From positions 124,001 to 188,000 of the forward strand of contig NZ_JAJSAX010000003.1 in NCBI RefSeq assembly GCF_021261315.1: a stretch of DNA of 64,000 nucleotides, in the 5' to 3' direction. The stretch comes from Epilithonimonas sp. JDS. GTDB taxonomy: Bacteria > Bacteroidota > Bacteroidia > Flavobacteriales > Weeksellaceae. Positions 26,675 to 33,951 of this stretch are shown here, piece after piece; the stretch's first letter is position 1, and each line of letters starts with the position of its first letter. Both the position numbers and the translations under genes were made by a program. The notes under the pieces are model-generated. The model had not been told where the DNA came from and did not search any database. It worked only from the letters and a program-made list of their open reading frames with translations.

Positions 26675-27283
26675 ATGAAAATTAAAAATATAATCTTCGA
26701 TTTCGGAGGCGTTTTAATGGATTGGGATCCGAGGTATTTTTTCAAAACGTACTTTAATGACGTTGACAAAATGGAATGGTTTCTGAAAAACATCGCTATA
26801 GATGAATGGAATGCTGAACAAGACCGCGGAAGAACCTTAAAAGAAGGAACTGAATTTCTCATCGAAAAACATCCTGTTTGGGAAAAAGAGATTCGTGCCT
26901 ATTACGACAACTGGACAACAATGTTGCGAAGTGATATTCCACAAAATGTTGAAATTCTGAGAAGGCTGAAGGGCAAATTCCATCTTTACGGACTGACGAA
27001 CTGGTCTGAGGAAACCTTTCCTTTTGCTTTGAAAAACTACGATTTCTTCGAATTATTTGAAAATAAGATCGTGGTTTCCGGAACTGAAAAACTAATAAAA
27101 CCGGATAAAGAGATTTTCGAAGTTTTGTTGAGTCGTTACGATCTGAAACCTGAAGAATCGATTTTCATTGATGATAATTTTAAAAATATTACCACAGCAA
27201 AATATTTAGGATTTGAAGTGGTTCATATCAAACCTGAAACGGATTTGGGAGAAGAGTTAAAAAATTTAGGAATCAATTTTTAA
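26675..27283 (+). CDS. HAD-family hydrolase (subfamily IA phosphatase-like)
   Basis: This 202-residue protein carries the HAD motifs: nucleophile Asp9 in IIFDFGGVL, Thr in GLTNWSEE, Lys in IKPDKEIFE and the acidic IFIDDNFKN. It resembles the YihX / haloacid-dehalogenase-like branch, small phosphatases of sugar phosphates or nucleotides. It starts 2 bases after the deaminase stop, so the two are surely co-transcribed. Its 3' end overlaps the convergent acetyltransferase gene by 11 bases. Substrate unknown. Confidence 0.88.
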   Translation: MKIKNIIFDFGGVLMDWDPRYFFKTYFNDVDKMEWFLKNIAIDEWNAEQDRGRTLKEGTEFLIEKHPVWEKEIRAYYDNWTTMLRSDIPQNVEILRRLKGKFHLYGLTNWSEETFPFALKNYDFFELFENKIVVSGTEKLIKPDKEIFEVLLSRYDLKPEESIFIDDNFKNITTAKYLGFEVVHIKPETDLGEELKNLGINF

Positions 27284-27719
27284 GAATCATCAAGCTCCTT
27301 TTATGATTTTGAAAACCATAATGCTCATAGAGTCTTTTCGCTTTGTCATTATGGTTTTCGATTTCCAGAAGCACGACTTTAAAGTTGTTTTCAACCGAAT
27401 AATTTTTCACAAATTCCAAAGCTTTTTTACCCAGCGACTTTCCCTGAAATTCTGGTTTCACAAATAATTCGTCCAGAAAAAAAATCTCGCCACCAAATTC
27501 AAAACTGAAATATTTAACTAGAATAATATAACCTGCTATTTCACCTTCAAGAAGAATTTTAAAACAATCGCCATATTTTCCTTCATTAATGAATTTCTGA
27601 AAATTCTCAACCGTCAATTTCTCATCAAAAGGATAGAAATCAATGGCGTAGAAATCCTTCATCATTTGTGATAATTCAGGAATATCGGAAAGGTTTGCTT
27701 TTAAAATCTCTTGATTCAT
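27273..27719 (-). CDS. GNAT family N-acetyltransferase
   Basis: This 148-residue protein has the GNAT core: a beta strand pair around GYIILVKYF, the FLDELFVKPEFQGKSLGKKAL acetyl-CoA loop (Q-G-K-S-L-G), and the late LYEHYGFQNHKR motif. The start at 27719 is chosen because its ATG overlaps the stop of the upstream nuclease gene as ATGA, a sign of coupling. The acceptor is unknown. Its 3' end overlaps the convergent HAD gene by 11 bases. Confidence 0.87.
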   Translation of the reverse strand: MNQEILKANLSDIPELSQMMKDFYAIDFYPFDEKLTVENFQKFINEGKYGDCFKILLEGEIAGYIILVKYFSFEFGGEIFFLDELFVKPEFQGKSLGKKALEFVKNYSVENNFKVVLLEIENHNDKAKRLYEHYGFQNHKRSLMILKN

Positions 27720-28213
27720 TTCTTCTTTTTTTCTCGCCAAAGCCAAGGTGCAATTGGATTTTTATCTTGCCAAAGTCCTATTCTACTTTTTCTGGCTTCA
27801 CTCTCAAGTCTAGCATAAACTGGATCTTTGGAATATTTTTTAAAATGCCAGGCCATTCCCAGTTTTATCATTTCCTGATTGACATTTTGATTTTTATCAT
27901 TGATGACCACTGCGATCAATCTTCGATACCTGTCATATTTTTCGCCTTTGATCGTGACGATTCTTCCAAAACAAAGATTGGACAACGCAATTTTAGCATT
28001 ATTCCCAAATGGTTGTTTTCCCCTTTTCTCAGGACAATCGATGTGTGCCAAGCGGATTTTGGTCGGAACATTTTTATAAAGGATTTCCATCGTGTCGCCA
28101 TCAGAAATACCAATGACTTTCGCTGAAAATGTTTTATTGGAAAGCTTCTCTGAAAGTTGAGGTTGACTAAAAAATAGAACAGAAAATAAAACTAAAAAAA
28201 AGAAGTATCGCAT
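27716..28213 (-). CDS. Secreted thermonuclease-family (staphylococcal nuclease-like) protein
   Basis: This 165-residue protein has a signal peptide (MRYFFFLVLFSVLFFSQ) and an SNase OB-fold domain. Family residues are visible: Asp40 in GISDGDT, Arg54, Asp59 and Glu62 in IRLAHIDCPE, and Arg98 in DRYRRLIA, where the usual Gly of the RYGR motif is Arg. It ends with the GLWQDKNPIAPWLWR segment common in bacterial thermonucleases. It should cut DNA or RNA outside the cytoplasm with calcium. It starts 8 bases after the Crp-type regulator stop and overlaps the GNAT start. Confidence 0.9.
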   Translation of the reverse strand: MRYFFFLVLFSVLFFSQPQLSEKLSNKTFSAKVIGISDGDTMEILYKNVPTKIRLAHIDCPEKRGKQPFGNNAKIALSNLCFGRIVTIKGEKYDRYRRLIAVVINDKNQNVNQEMIKLGMAWHFKKYSKDPVYARLESEARKSRIGLWQDKNPIAPWLWREKKKK

Positions 28214-28221
28214 TCAAAAAT

Positions 28222-28815
28222 TTAAATCTCAAATTTCTTCTTTGCCAGTTCTTTTCTGACTCTGCTCAAACTTTCGGGCGTGATTCCAAGATATGAAGCA
28301 ACCATCCATTGTGGCGCTCTCAGCATTAGATTAGGATATTTTTTAAGGAAATCCATATAGCGTTCTTCCGCAGTGGTGCTGATGAGTGCATTGACACGGT
28401 TTTGCAGACTTTTGATATGGTTGAACATCAATCTCTGATTTTTCTCTGCAACGTCCGGATAGATTTTAGACAGATTTTCAAAAAAACCTTCTTTTGTGAT
28501 CACCACCGTACTTTCCTCGATGGCTTCTATGTAAAATCGTGATTTCTCATTCAGCAATTGACTTGTGGTATCAGAAATGATCCAGTTTTCCGGTGCAAAT
28601 TGAATCACGTGCTCTTTCCCGGCTTTATCTATAGAATACATTCTCAGAAGGCCTTTTTCTACAAAAAAAGTAGAATCCGAAATCTCTCCTTCTCTCAGGA
28701 TAATTTCGTTTTTCTTCACTTCTTTGATCTCATAAAAAGTCGAACAAACCTCGAGACTGGCAATTGGAACGCCTAATATTTGTGAAAGGTGATTGCGGAA
28801 ATTCTGGTATTCCAT
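28222..28815 (-). CDS. Crp/Fnr-family transcriptional regulator
   Basis: This 197-residue protein has an N-terminal cyclic-nucleotide-binding-like domain (about residues 15-125; LREGEISDSTFFVEKGLLR) and a C-terminal helix-turn-helix (PQWMVASYLGITPESLSRVRKELAK). The Arg needed for cAMP binding is not obvious, so its ligand may differ. It lacks the Cys cluster of Fnr. It is first in a tight minus-strand run with the nuclease and GNAT genes. Targets unknown. Confidence 0.9.
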   Translation of the reverse strand: MEYQNFRNHLSQILGVPIASLEVCSTFYEIKEVKKNEIILREGEISDSTFFVEKGLLRMYSIDKAGKEHVIQFAPENWIISDTTSQLLNEKSRFYIEAIEESTVVITKEGFFENLSKIYPDVAEKNQRLMFNHIKSLQNRVNALISTTAEERYMDFLKKYPNLMLRAPQWMVASYLGITPESLSRVRKELAKKKFEI

Positions 28816-28851
28816 CTGTGTTAATTGTGTTTATTAAGAAATAAGTGATGA

Positions 28852-29226
28852 TTAAATTTGATCAAGATCAATACTTTGGTGTGACGCATTGTAGAACGCT
28901 TTTCCATTTTCCAAAGCAATCAGCTGAGGACTTTGGTGCGTGACATTGAAACGGCTTTCAATCTCGTTTGAAATATCACGGTGTGCAATCAAATCCAGGA
29001 AATAGTAAGATTGCTCTTTGTCAGAATTCTCCATTTGCTTTTCGAAAGATTTCAAAACTGTTTTGCTGATAAAACAACGCGTGGAATGTTTGAAAATCAA
29101 TACTTTTTGCTGAAATGATTTCTCAACTGCCAGGTCTAGATCTTTCTGGGTTTCAATCTTTTTCCAAAGACTTTTGGTCTGATCCTGTTCTTCTTTCTTT
29201 CCGAATATTTGGTCTAAAAATCCCAT
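28852..29226 (-). CDS. ytxJ: Bacillithiol-system redox protein YtxJ (monothiol bacilliredoxin)
   Basis: This 124-residue thioredoxin-fold protein fits the YtxJ family, thought to remove bacillithiol from proteins. The active-site region reads HSTRCFIS with Cys51 and a typical VTHQSPQLIALENG cis-Pro segment. Most family members I know have Pro after the Cys (CPIS); here it is Phe. It implies the organism makes bacillithiol or a related thiol. It is a single gene between the ZIP transporter and the Crp-type regulator, on the same strand. Confidence 0.88.
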   Translation of the reverse strand: MGFLDQIFGKKEEQDQTKSLWKKIETQKDLDLAVEKSFQQKVLIFKHSTRCFISKTVLKSFEKQMENSDKEQSYYFLDLIAHRDISNEIESRFNVTHQSPQLIALENGKAFYNASHQSIDLDQI

Positions 29227-29279
29227 TGAATTAATTTGAGTAAAAATAAGATTTTCCTGTCAGAAAAGAAAATGTTTTT

Positions 29280-29975
29280 TTAATGGTGATGCAACAGGTG
29301 TCCGCCTAATGCCAGTGCGATTCCGCAGATTACAAGAACGATTTTTTGCCAGTCCATCTTGTGATTTTTGTTGCTTTCAAAAATGATAACTGATGAAATA
29401 TGCAGAAAAATTCCGCCAACTACAGCTAAGAAATAGACCTTTAGATTCTCGTCAAAATATTTCCCAAGCAGCATTCCAAGAGGTGACGCTAATGCAAAAA
29501 CTGAGACGATAATCCAAAATTTAGTAGAGAAATTCTTGCTGTGCGCCAGGAAACTTCCCAAAACAAAAGAAATTGGAATGTTATGAAAAAGAATTCCCAA
29601 AAGATAAGGCGACAACGTTTGCTTCTCGTGTGACAAAGGAATCCCTTCAATAAAAGCGTGAACGAATAAACCTGCAATCAACGCAATCGGAATGATTGAA
29701 TGATCGTCGGAATCGTGATGCACGTGACCGTGTTCGAAACCTTTGGTCAAATTCTCCAGTAACATTTGGATCAAAACGCCAAGGATTACAAAAATTCCAA
29801 TCTGATGTCCGCCCGTTTCATAAACTTCAGGAAAAACTTCATTAAGACAGATCGTAATCAGAAAACCTGCGCTTAAAATCAGAAGATTCTTTGCGAATTG
29901 CTGCTTGCTTCCGAAATACTTTCCGAGAAAAACACCGATCAGGACGCTTAATATGAGTAGTAAAATTATAATCAT
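29280..29975 (-). CDS. ZIP-family metal transporter
   Basis: This 231-residue inner-membrane protein has about eight hydrophobic segments and the ZIP signatures: a His-rich loop (HGHVHHDSDDH, near residues 90-100), the metal-site helix GLFVHAFIEGIPL and the next helix LGILFHNIPISF. It likely imports zinc or another divalent metal. It starts 5 bases after the methyltransferase stop, so the two are probably one transcript. The C-terminus ends GGHLLHHH. Confidence 0.9.
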   Translation of the reverse strand: MIIILLLILSVLIGVFLGKYFGSKQQFAKNLLILSAGFLITICLNEVFPEVYETGGHQIGIFVILGVLIQMLLENLTKGFEHGHVHHDSDDHSIIPIALIAGLFVHAFIEGIPLSHEKQTLSPYLLGILFHNIPISFVLGSFLAHSKNFSTKFWIIVSVFALASPLGMLLGKYFDENLKVYFLAVVGGIFLHISSVIIFESNKNHKMDWQKIVLVICGIALALGGHLLHHH

Positions 29976-29980
29976 AATCT

Positions 29981-30760
29981 TTAGTTTGAAGATGGAAGCT
30001 GGATGTTGGAAGTCTTCACACTGCCTCCTTCTGCCTTCCGACGTTTAAACAAATTGATACAACGCTGTGAACGAGCTTCATCAAAATCATTCAGCTGATA
30101 ATCGCCCCATCTTTTCAACAATTCAAAACCGAATTCTTCAGCATATTGCAATATTTTTTCAGGTCGTGTCAACTTAACTCTTTCAAAAAAATGAAACTTT
30201 TTGCCCTGATCTTCAAAATCAATTTCCTTCATAATGTATTCGCCTTCAATATGTTTTTTGATATTAAAAACAATATTCTCTCTTTCGATAGAAGCCGTTG
30301 GCGTGATAATACTTTTTACATATTCTGCATTCAGAAAATCAAGAACAAAATAACCACCATCTTTTAAAACATCAGAAACAGATTTGAAAACACTTTTGTC
30401 TTCCGCTTCAGTTTCAAAATATCCAAAACTTGTAAACAGATTGAAAACCGCATCTACAGGCTCGCTTTCAATTGGATTTCGCATATCGTGAACTTGAAAC
30501 TTCAAAGTATTCGTCTCGAATTGCTTATCAAAACTGATACTTTGCTCAGAAAGGTCAAGTCCCAAAACATCATAACCTAATTTATTAAGATAAATAGAAT
30601 GTCTGCCTTTTCCGCAAGCCAAATCAATTATTTTTGAATTTTTCTCAATTTTCAGGAAATCCGTTAAAAGATTCAGAAAATCTTCAGCCTCTTTGTAATC
30701 GTGATTTTTGTAAAGTATGTGATAATATGGCGTATCAAACCATTCTTCGAACCATTGCAT
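29981..30760 (-). CDS. Class I SAM-dependent methyltransferase
   Basis: This 259-residue protein has the Rossmann methyltransferase motif I IIDLACGKGRHSIYL, then GLDLSEQSI (motif Post I) and AVFNLFTSFGYFE. It resembles small-molecule or tRNA-type methyltransferases of the UbiE/MenG group, but the substrate cannot be told. The last 15 or so residues (GGSVKTSNIQLPSSN) are encoded by copies of a GGAAGCTGGATG-type intergenic repeat and look like an added tail. A -7 promoter element ends only four bases before the ATG. Confidence 0.85.
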   Translation of the reverse strand: MQWFEEWFDTPYYHILYKNHDYKEAEDFLNLLTDFLKIEKNSKIIDLACGKGRHSIYLNKLGYDVLGLDLSEQSISFDKQFETNTLKFQVHDMRNPIESEPVDAVFNLFTSFGYFETEAEDKSVFKSVSDVLKDGGYFVLDFLNAEYVKSIITPTASIERENIVFNIKKHIEGEYIMKEIDFEDQGKKFHFFERVKLTRPEKILQYAEEFGFELLKRWGDYQLNDFDEARSQRCINLFKRRKAEGGSVKTSNIQLPSSN

Positions 30761-30764
30761 TTTG

Positions 30765-30772
30765 CAAAAATA
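30765..30772 (-). promoter_or_regulatory. -7 element (TATTTTTG) next to the methyltransferase start
   Basis: TATTTTTG fits TAnnTTTG and is only 4 bases from the ATG at 30760. Transcription would begin at about the start codon, giving a leaderless or nearly leaderless message. Confidence 0.5.
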
Positions 30773-30784
30773 AGGATTTTTTGG

Positions 30785-30860
30785 ATGGATGATGGAAGAT
30801 TGATGATGGAAGTTATATTAAGATTGTAAATCATCCAGCTTCCAGCCTCAAACATCCAGC
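30785..30860. repeat. Dispersed CATCCAGCTTCCA-type repeat
   Basis: Words such as GGATGATGGAAG, TCATCCAGCTTCCAGC and AACATCCAGC occur in both orientations between the divergent promoters. The complement (GGAAGCTGGATGTTGGAAG) occurs at 29994-30012 inside the 3' end of the methyltransferase gene. Confidence 0.6.
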
Positions 30861-30869
30861 AAAAAACTC

Positions 30870-30877
30870 TATTTTTG
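30870..30877 (+). promoter_or_regulatory. -7 element (TATTTTTG) next to the RNA methyltransferase start
   Basis: TATTTTTG fits TAnnTTTG and is only 4 bases before the ATG at 30882. It mirrors the divergent element at 30765-30772. Confidence 0.5.
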
Positions 30878-30881
30878 CAGA

Positions 30882-32051
30882 ATGGATATAGAAAATCTTC
30901 AGATACAGGTCAAAACTTTTTTCGGATTAGAACAGATTTTGGCAGAAGAAATCAAGAAATTGGGAGGTAAAAATGTGGAAGTCAAAAACCGCGCAGTCAC
31001 TTGTGAAGGTGATTTAGGATTTCTTTACAAGCTTAATTATTCTTGCAGAACAGCCGTTAAAATTATCATTCCAATTATGGAATTCAAGGCTTATAATGAA
31101 AGTAAATATTACGATAAGCTTTTCAAATTTGAATGGGATGAGTTCCTGGATAAAAACCAGACTTTTGCGATAGACGCGACTGTAAATTCTGAAAGATTCC
31201 ACCATTCTCAGTTTATGACTTTGAAAATGAAAGACGCCATCGTCGATTATTTTCAGGACAAACATAAGATGAGACCAAGCGTAAGCAAAGACAATCCGGA
31301 CATCAAATTCCATCTTCACATTGACAGAGAATTGGTGACAATTTCCATCGACAGTTCTGGCGATCCACTTTTCAAACGTGGTTACAGAAAGGAACAGACT
31401 ATTGCACCGATCAACGAAGTTTTGGCTTCGGGAATGTTGCAATTGGCGGGCTGGGACGGAAAAGGAAACTTTCTCGATCCAATGTGCGGTTCCGGAACAT
31501 TATTGATAGAAGCGGCGATGATTGCGATGGATTTGCCGGCGCAGACTTTCAGAAGATATTTCGGTTTTCAGAACTGGAAAAACTATGATTCAGAATTGTT
31601 TAAAACCATCAAAGAAGTTCGACTGAATCGTGTGAAAGAATTCAACGGGAAAATTGTCGGCTACGACATTGATTCTGAAGCTTTGGACATTGCGCACATC
31701 AACATAGAATCTGCCGAAATGGAAGATGTAATCACACTTAGAAATAAAGATTTCTTCGAATCTGAAAAAGATCTGTTCCCATTGTTGATGGTTTTCAACC
31801 CGCCTTATGACGAGAGAATTTCTATTAATGATGATGATTTTTATAAGAAAATTGGTGATACTTTCAAGCAACATTATCCAAATACTTTGGCTTGGCTGAT
31901 CTCTGCAGATCTTGATGCTCCGAAGAAAATTGGATTGAGACCATCAAGAAAAATAAAATTGTTCAATGGGAAACTGGAAACAAGATTCCTGCAGTATGAA
32001 ATGTATGATGGTTCTAAGAAAGGGAAATATATGAATAAGGAGGAGGAATAA
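30882..32051 (+). CDS. THUMP-domain rRNA methyltransferase (RlmL N-domain type)
   Basis: This 389-residue protein has an N-terminal THUMP RNA-binding domain (about residues 40-160) and a C-terminal methyltransferase domain. Motif I is FLDPMCGSGTLLIEA and the catalytic motif IV is VFNPPYDERI, typical for N2-guanine methylation. Family members such as RlmL modify G2445 of 23S rRNA; that target is the likely one. The possible promoter is so close that the transcript may lack a leader. Its end carries a purine-rich AAGGAGGAGG tract that may serve the next ORF. Confidence 0.9.
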   Translation: MDIENLQIQVKTFFGLEQILAEEIKKLGGKNVEVKNRAVTCEGDLGFLYKLNYSCRTAVKIIIPIMEFKAYNESKYYDKLFKFEWDEFLDKNQTFAIDATVNSERFHHSQFMTLKMKDAIVDYFQDKHKMRPSVSKDNPDIKFHLHIDRELVTISIDSSGDPLFKRGYRKEQTIAPINEVLASGMLQLAGWDGKGNFLDPMCGSGTLLIEAAMIAMDLPAQTFRRYFGFQNWKNYDSELFKTIKEVRLNRVKEFNGKIVGYDIDSEALDIAHINIESAEMEDVITLRNKDFFESEKDLFPLLMVFNPPYDERISINDDDFYKKIGDTFKQHYPNTLAWLISADLDAPKKIGLRPSRKIKLFNGKLETRFLQYEMYDGSKKGKYMNKEEE

Positions 32052-32171
32052 ATGATGAATTTTCTTGATTTTCTGTTTGATTTTTTGTCTATTTTTCATT
32101 TGTTCGGAAATGGGAAAAGAGAAAAATATGCTGACAAAGAAGCACAAGAACATTTTAAAAGTTTGAAATAA
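32052..32171 (+). CDS. Possible 39-codon small protein gene
   Basis: Directly after the RNA methyltransferase stop (TAAATG) an ORF of 39 codons begins with two Met codons. It has a hydrophobic, Phe-rich N-terminal half (MMNFLDFLFDFLSIFHLFG) and a charged C-terminal half ending EHFKSLK. A purine-rich AAGGAGGAGG lies about 5 bases before the ATG and could be a strong ribosome site. It ends 7 bases before the end of the convergent toxin gene. I do not recognise a family; the amphipathic look suggests a membrane-associated peptide. Real-gene status is uncertain. Confidence 0.45.
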   Translation: MMNFLDFLFDFLSIFHLFGNGKREKYADKEAQEHFKSLK

Positions 32172-32177
32172 TTAAAA

Positions 32178-32483
32178 CTATTTCCTTTCAGAAAAATCAA
32201 GATTTTCTCTTTTAGCAAATTCAACGGCGATAACAACAATTACATCCCTATATTCATCCAAAAAATAATGCAAATGATAGGGAAATTGTTTTATTAAGTG
32301 CATTCTAACATCTTCATAAATTACATCATTAGCGTTAGGACTTTCAGAAATGAATGATTTTGATTCTCGAATTCGAAGCAAAAACTGTTTTGCAAGATTT
32401 GCATTGATATCTCTATAATATTTTTTTGCTTTTTTGATGTCTAATTTTGCAAGTTCTGAAATTACGACTTTGTATGTTTTCAT
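32178..32483 (-). CDS. RelE/ParE-family toxin
   Basis: This 101-residue basic protein matches the RelE/ParE toxin fold: YKVVISELAKLDIKKAKKYY at the N-terminus, the FLLRIRESKSFISESPN helix, and C-terminal strands around FPYHLHYFLDEYRDVIVVIAVEF. Such toxins either cut mRNA at the ribosome (RelE) or poison gyrase (ParE); which is not clear. Its ATG overlaps the stop of the antitoxin gene (ATGA), the usual operon order of antitoxin first. Confidence 0.87.
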   Translation of the reverse strand: MKTYKVVISELAKLDIKKAKKYYRDINANLAKQFLLRIRESKSFISESPNANDVIYEDVRMHLIKQFPYHLHYFLDEYRDVIVVIAVEFAKRENLDFSERK

Positions 32484-32713
32484 AGATCACCTTCCAATTC
32501 ATCTAAAAATTCATCAAAGTCAGTCGCATTATCTGGATTTTTAAGATAATCAGTTTTTCTTTCGTTGATAAGATTTTTAGTTTCTGTGGATATTTGAAAA
32601 TCATTGTCCGAATTCAGAATGATTACCTCTACTCTTTTTGCTGTAAAATTCTCTGGAAGCGTGATTTGGAAAGTATTATCTTTCACATCTACAAACTGTC
32701 TGATAGCATTCAT
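32480..32713 (-). CDS. Antitoxin of the RelE/ParE pair
   Basis: This 77-residue protein begins MNAIRQFVDVKDNTFQITLP, an AbrB/Phd-like N-terminal strand region that may bind DNA, and ends in an acidic tail (DFDEFLDELEGDL) that would wrap the basic toxin. The start at 32713 is preferred over an upstream Met since it gives the usual short antitoxin. Family assignment comes chiefly from position and size. Confidence 0.8.
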   Translation of the reverse strand: MNAIRQFVDVKDNTFQITLPENFTAKRVEVIILNSDNDFQISTETKNLINERKTDYLKNPDNATDFDEFLDELEGDL

Positions 32714-32868
32714 TTTAATAAAATTTTCTATACGAAGATACAAACTAAAATTAACGTAATAAATCGAATGAAGTTTTAATCTTTCAAATCAGCTCTTAGT
32801 TTTTATAAAACTTAAAACCTTTTTCCATATTTTTGAGATTCGGTTTTAAATTACATTAATCTTTCAAC

Positions 32869-33867
32869 TTGAATCCAACAATCTCCATCATCATCGCCAT
32901 ATTCAACAGAAAAGACGAATTGTTCGAGCTTCTTAATTCCTTGTCTCATCAAACCGACAAAGATTTTGAAGTGATAATCGTGGATGATGGTTCCAAAATC
33001 GCGCTTCTTCCAACCGTAGAATTATTTGAAGGACAATTGGATATTCAGTTTTTCAGAAAAGATAACTCCGGGCCTGGACTTTCCAGAAATTATGGGGCAA
33101 AAAGAGCAAAAAACGACTGGCTGGTTTTCGTAGATTCTGACGTCATCGTTGAAACAGATTACATCGAAAATATCAAGAAAAACCTTACTGAAAATCCTTG
33201 CGATGCTTTTGGTGGCGCAGACAAAGCGCACAAAGGTTTCAACCTGATGCAAAAGGCAATCTCCTACTCTATGACTTCGGTGTTTACAACTGGTGGAATC
33301 CGTGGAAAGAAAAGCGCTGTGACCAAATTTCAGCCGAGAAGTTTCAATATGGGCGTGAACAAAGAGATTTTCCTGAAAGTTGGCGGTTTCTCAGAAATGC
33401 GAATTGGCGAAGATCCGGATCTCTCGATGACACTGTGGGAAAATGGCTACACGACTATGTTCTATGACAACATTGGCGTTTATCATAAGCGAAGAACTGA
33501 CTTTGGAAAATTCTCAAAACAGGTTTACCAATTCGGTTGTGCAAGACCGATTCTGAATCACAGACATCCAAAATATACCAAACTGACTTTTTGGTTTCCA
33601 GGCGTTTTTCTTTTGGGATATATGGTTGGAATTATCCATTATTTCGTCTGGGGAAATGGTTTGATTCTCGCTTTGTATGGACTTTATACTTTTCTTGTAT
33701 TATTTCACGCTTTGGTTGTGACAAAGAATATCAGCATTGCATCAATGGCGGTGATCTCAACTTACATTCAGATGTTTTCTTACGGCTACGGTTTCCTGAA
33801 ATCTTGGTTTCTTATCAACATTCTGAAACAATCACCACGAGAAGCTTTCCCGAAACATTTTCATTGA
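32869..33867 (+). CDS. Family 2 glycosyltransferase
   Basis: This 332-residue protein has a GT-A fold: ISIIIAIFNRKDELFELL at the start, IIVDDGS, the metal-binding FVDSDV, and GEDPDLSMTLWENGY near residue 185 as catalytic region. Two or three C-terminal membrane helices (about residues 240-310) tie it to the inner membrane. It probably adds a sugar to a lipid-linked or envelope glycan. The start codon is TTG at 32869: an in-frame stop lies 9 bases upstream and no ATG is available before the conserved first strand. Confidence 0.88.
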   Translation: MNPTISIIIAIFNRKDELFELLNSLSHQTDKDFEVIIVDDGSKIALLPTVELFEGQLDIQFFRKDNSGPGLSRNYGAKRAKNDWLVFVDSDVIVETDYIENIKKNLTENPCDAFGGADKAHKGFNLMQKAISYSMTSVFTTGGIRGKKSAVTKFQPRSFNMGVNKEIFLKVGGFSEMRIGEDPDLSMTLWENGYTTMFYDNIGVYHKRRTDFGKFSKQVYQFGCARPILNHRHPKYTKLTFWFPGVFLLGYMVGIIHYFVWGNGLILALYGLYTFLVLFHALVVTKNISIASMAVISTYIQMFSYGYGFLKSWFLINILKQSPREAFPKHFH

Positions 33868-33951
33868 TTTAATTAACATTTAATTATAAATAAAGATCGT
33901 TGATTGGAACATCTTTTGTGAATTTTATTTTTTAATTTAATTCATAAAACT

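Noticed and set aside
32178..32713. Toxin-antitoxin pair as part of an integrated element
   Set aside because: No integrase, attachment site or base-composition shift borders it; such pairs are common stand-alone loci.
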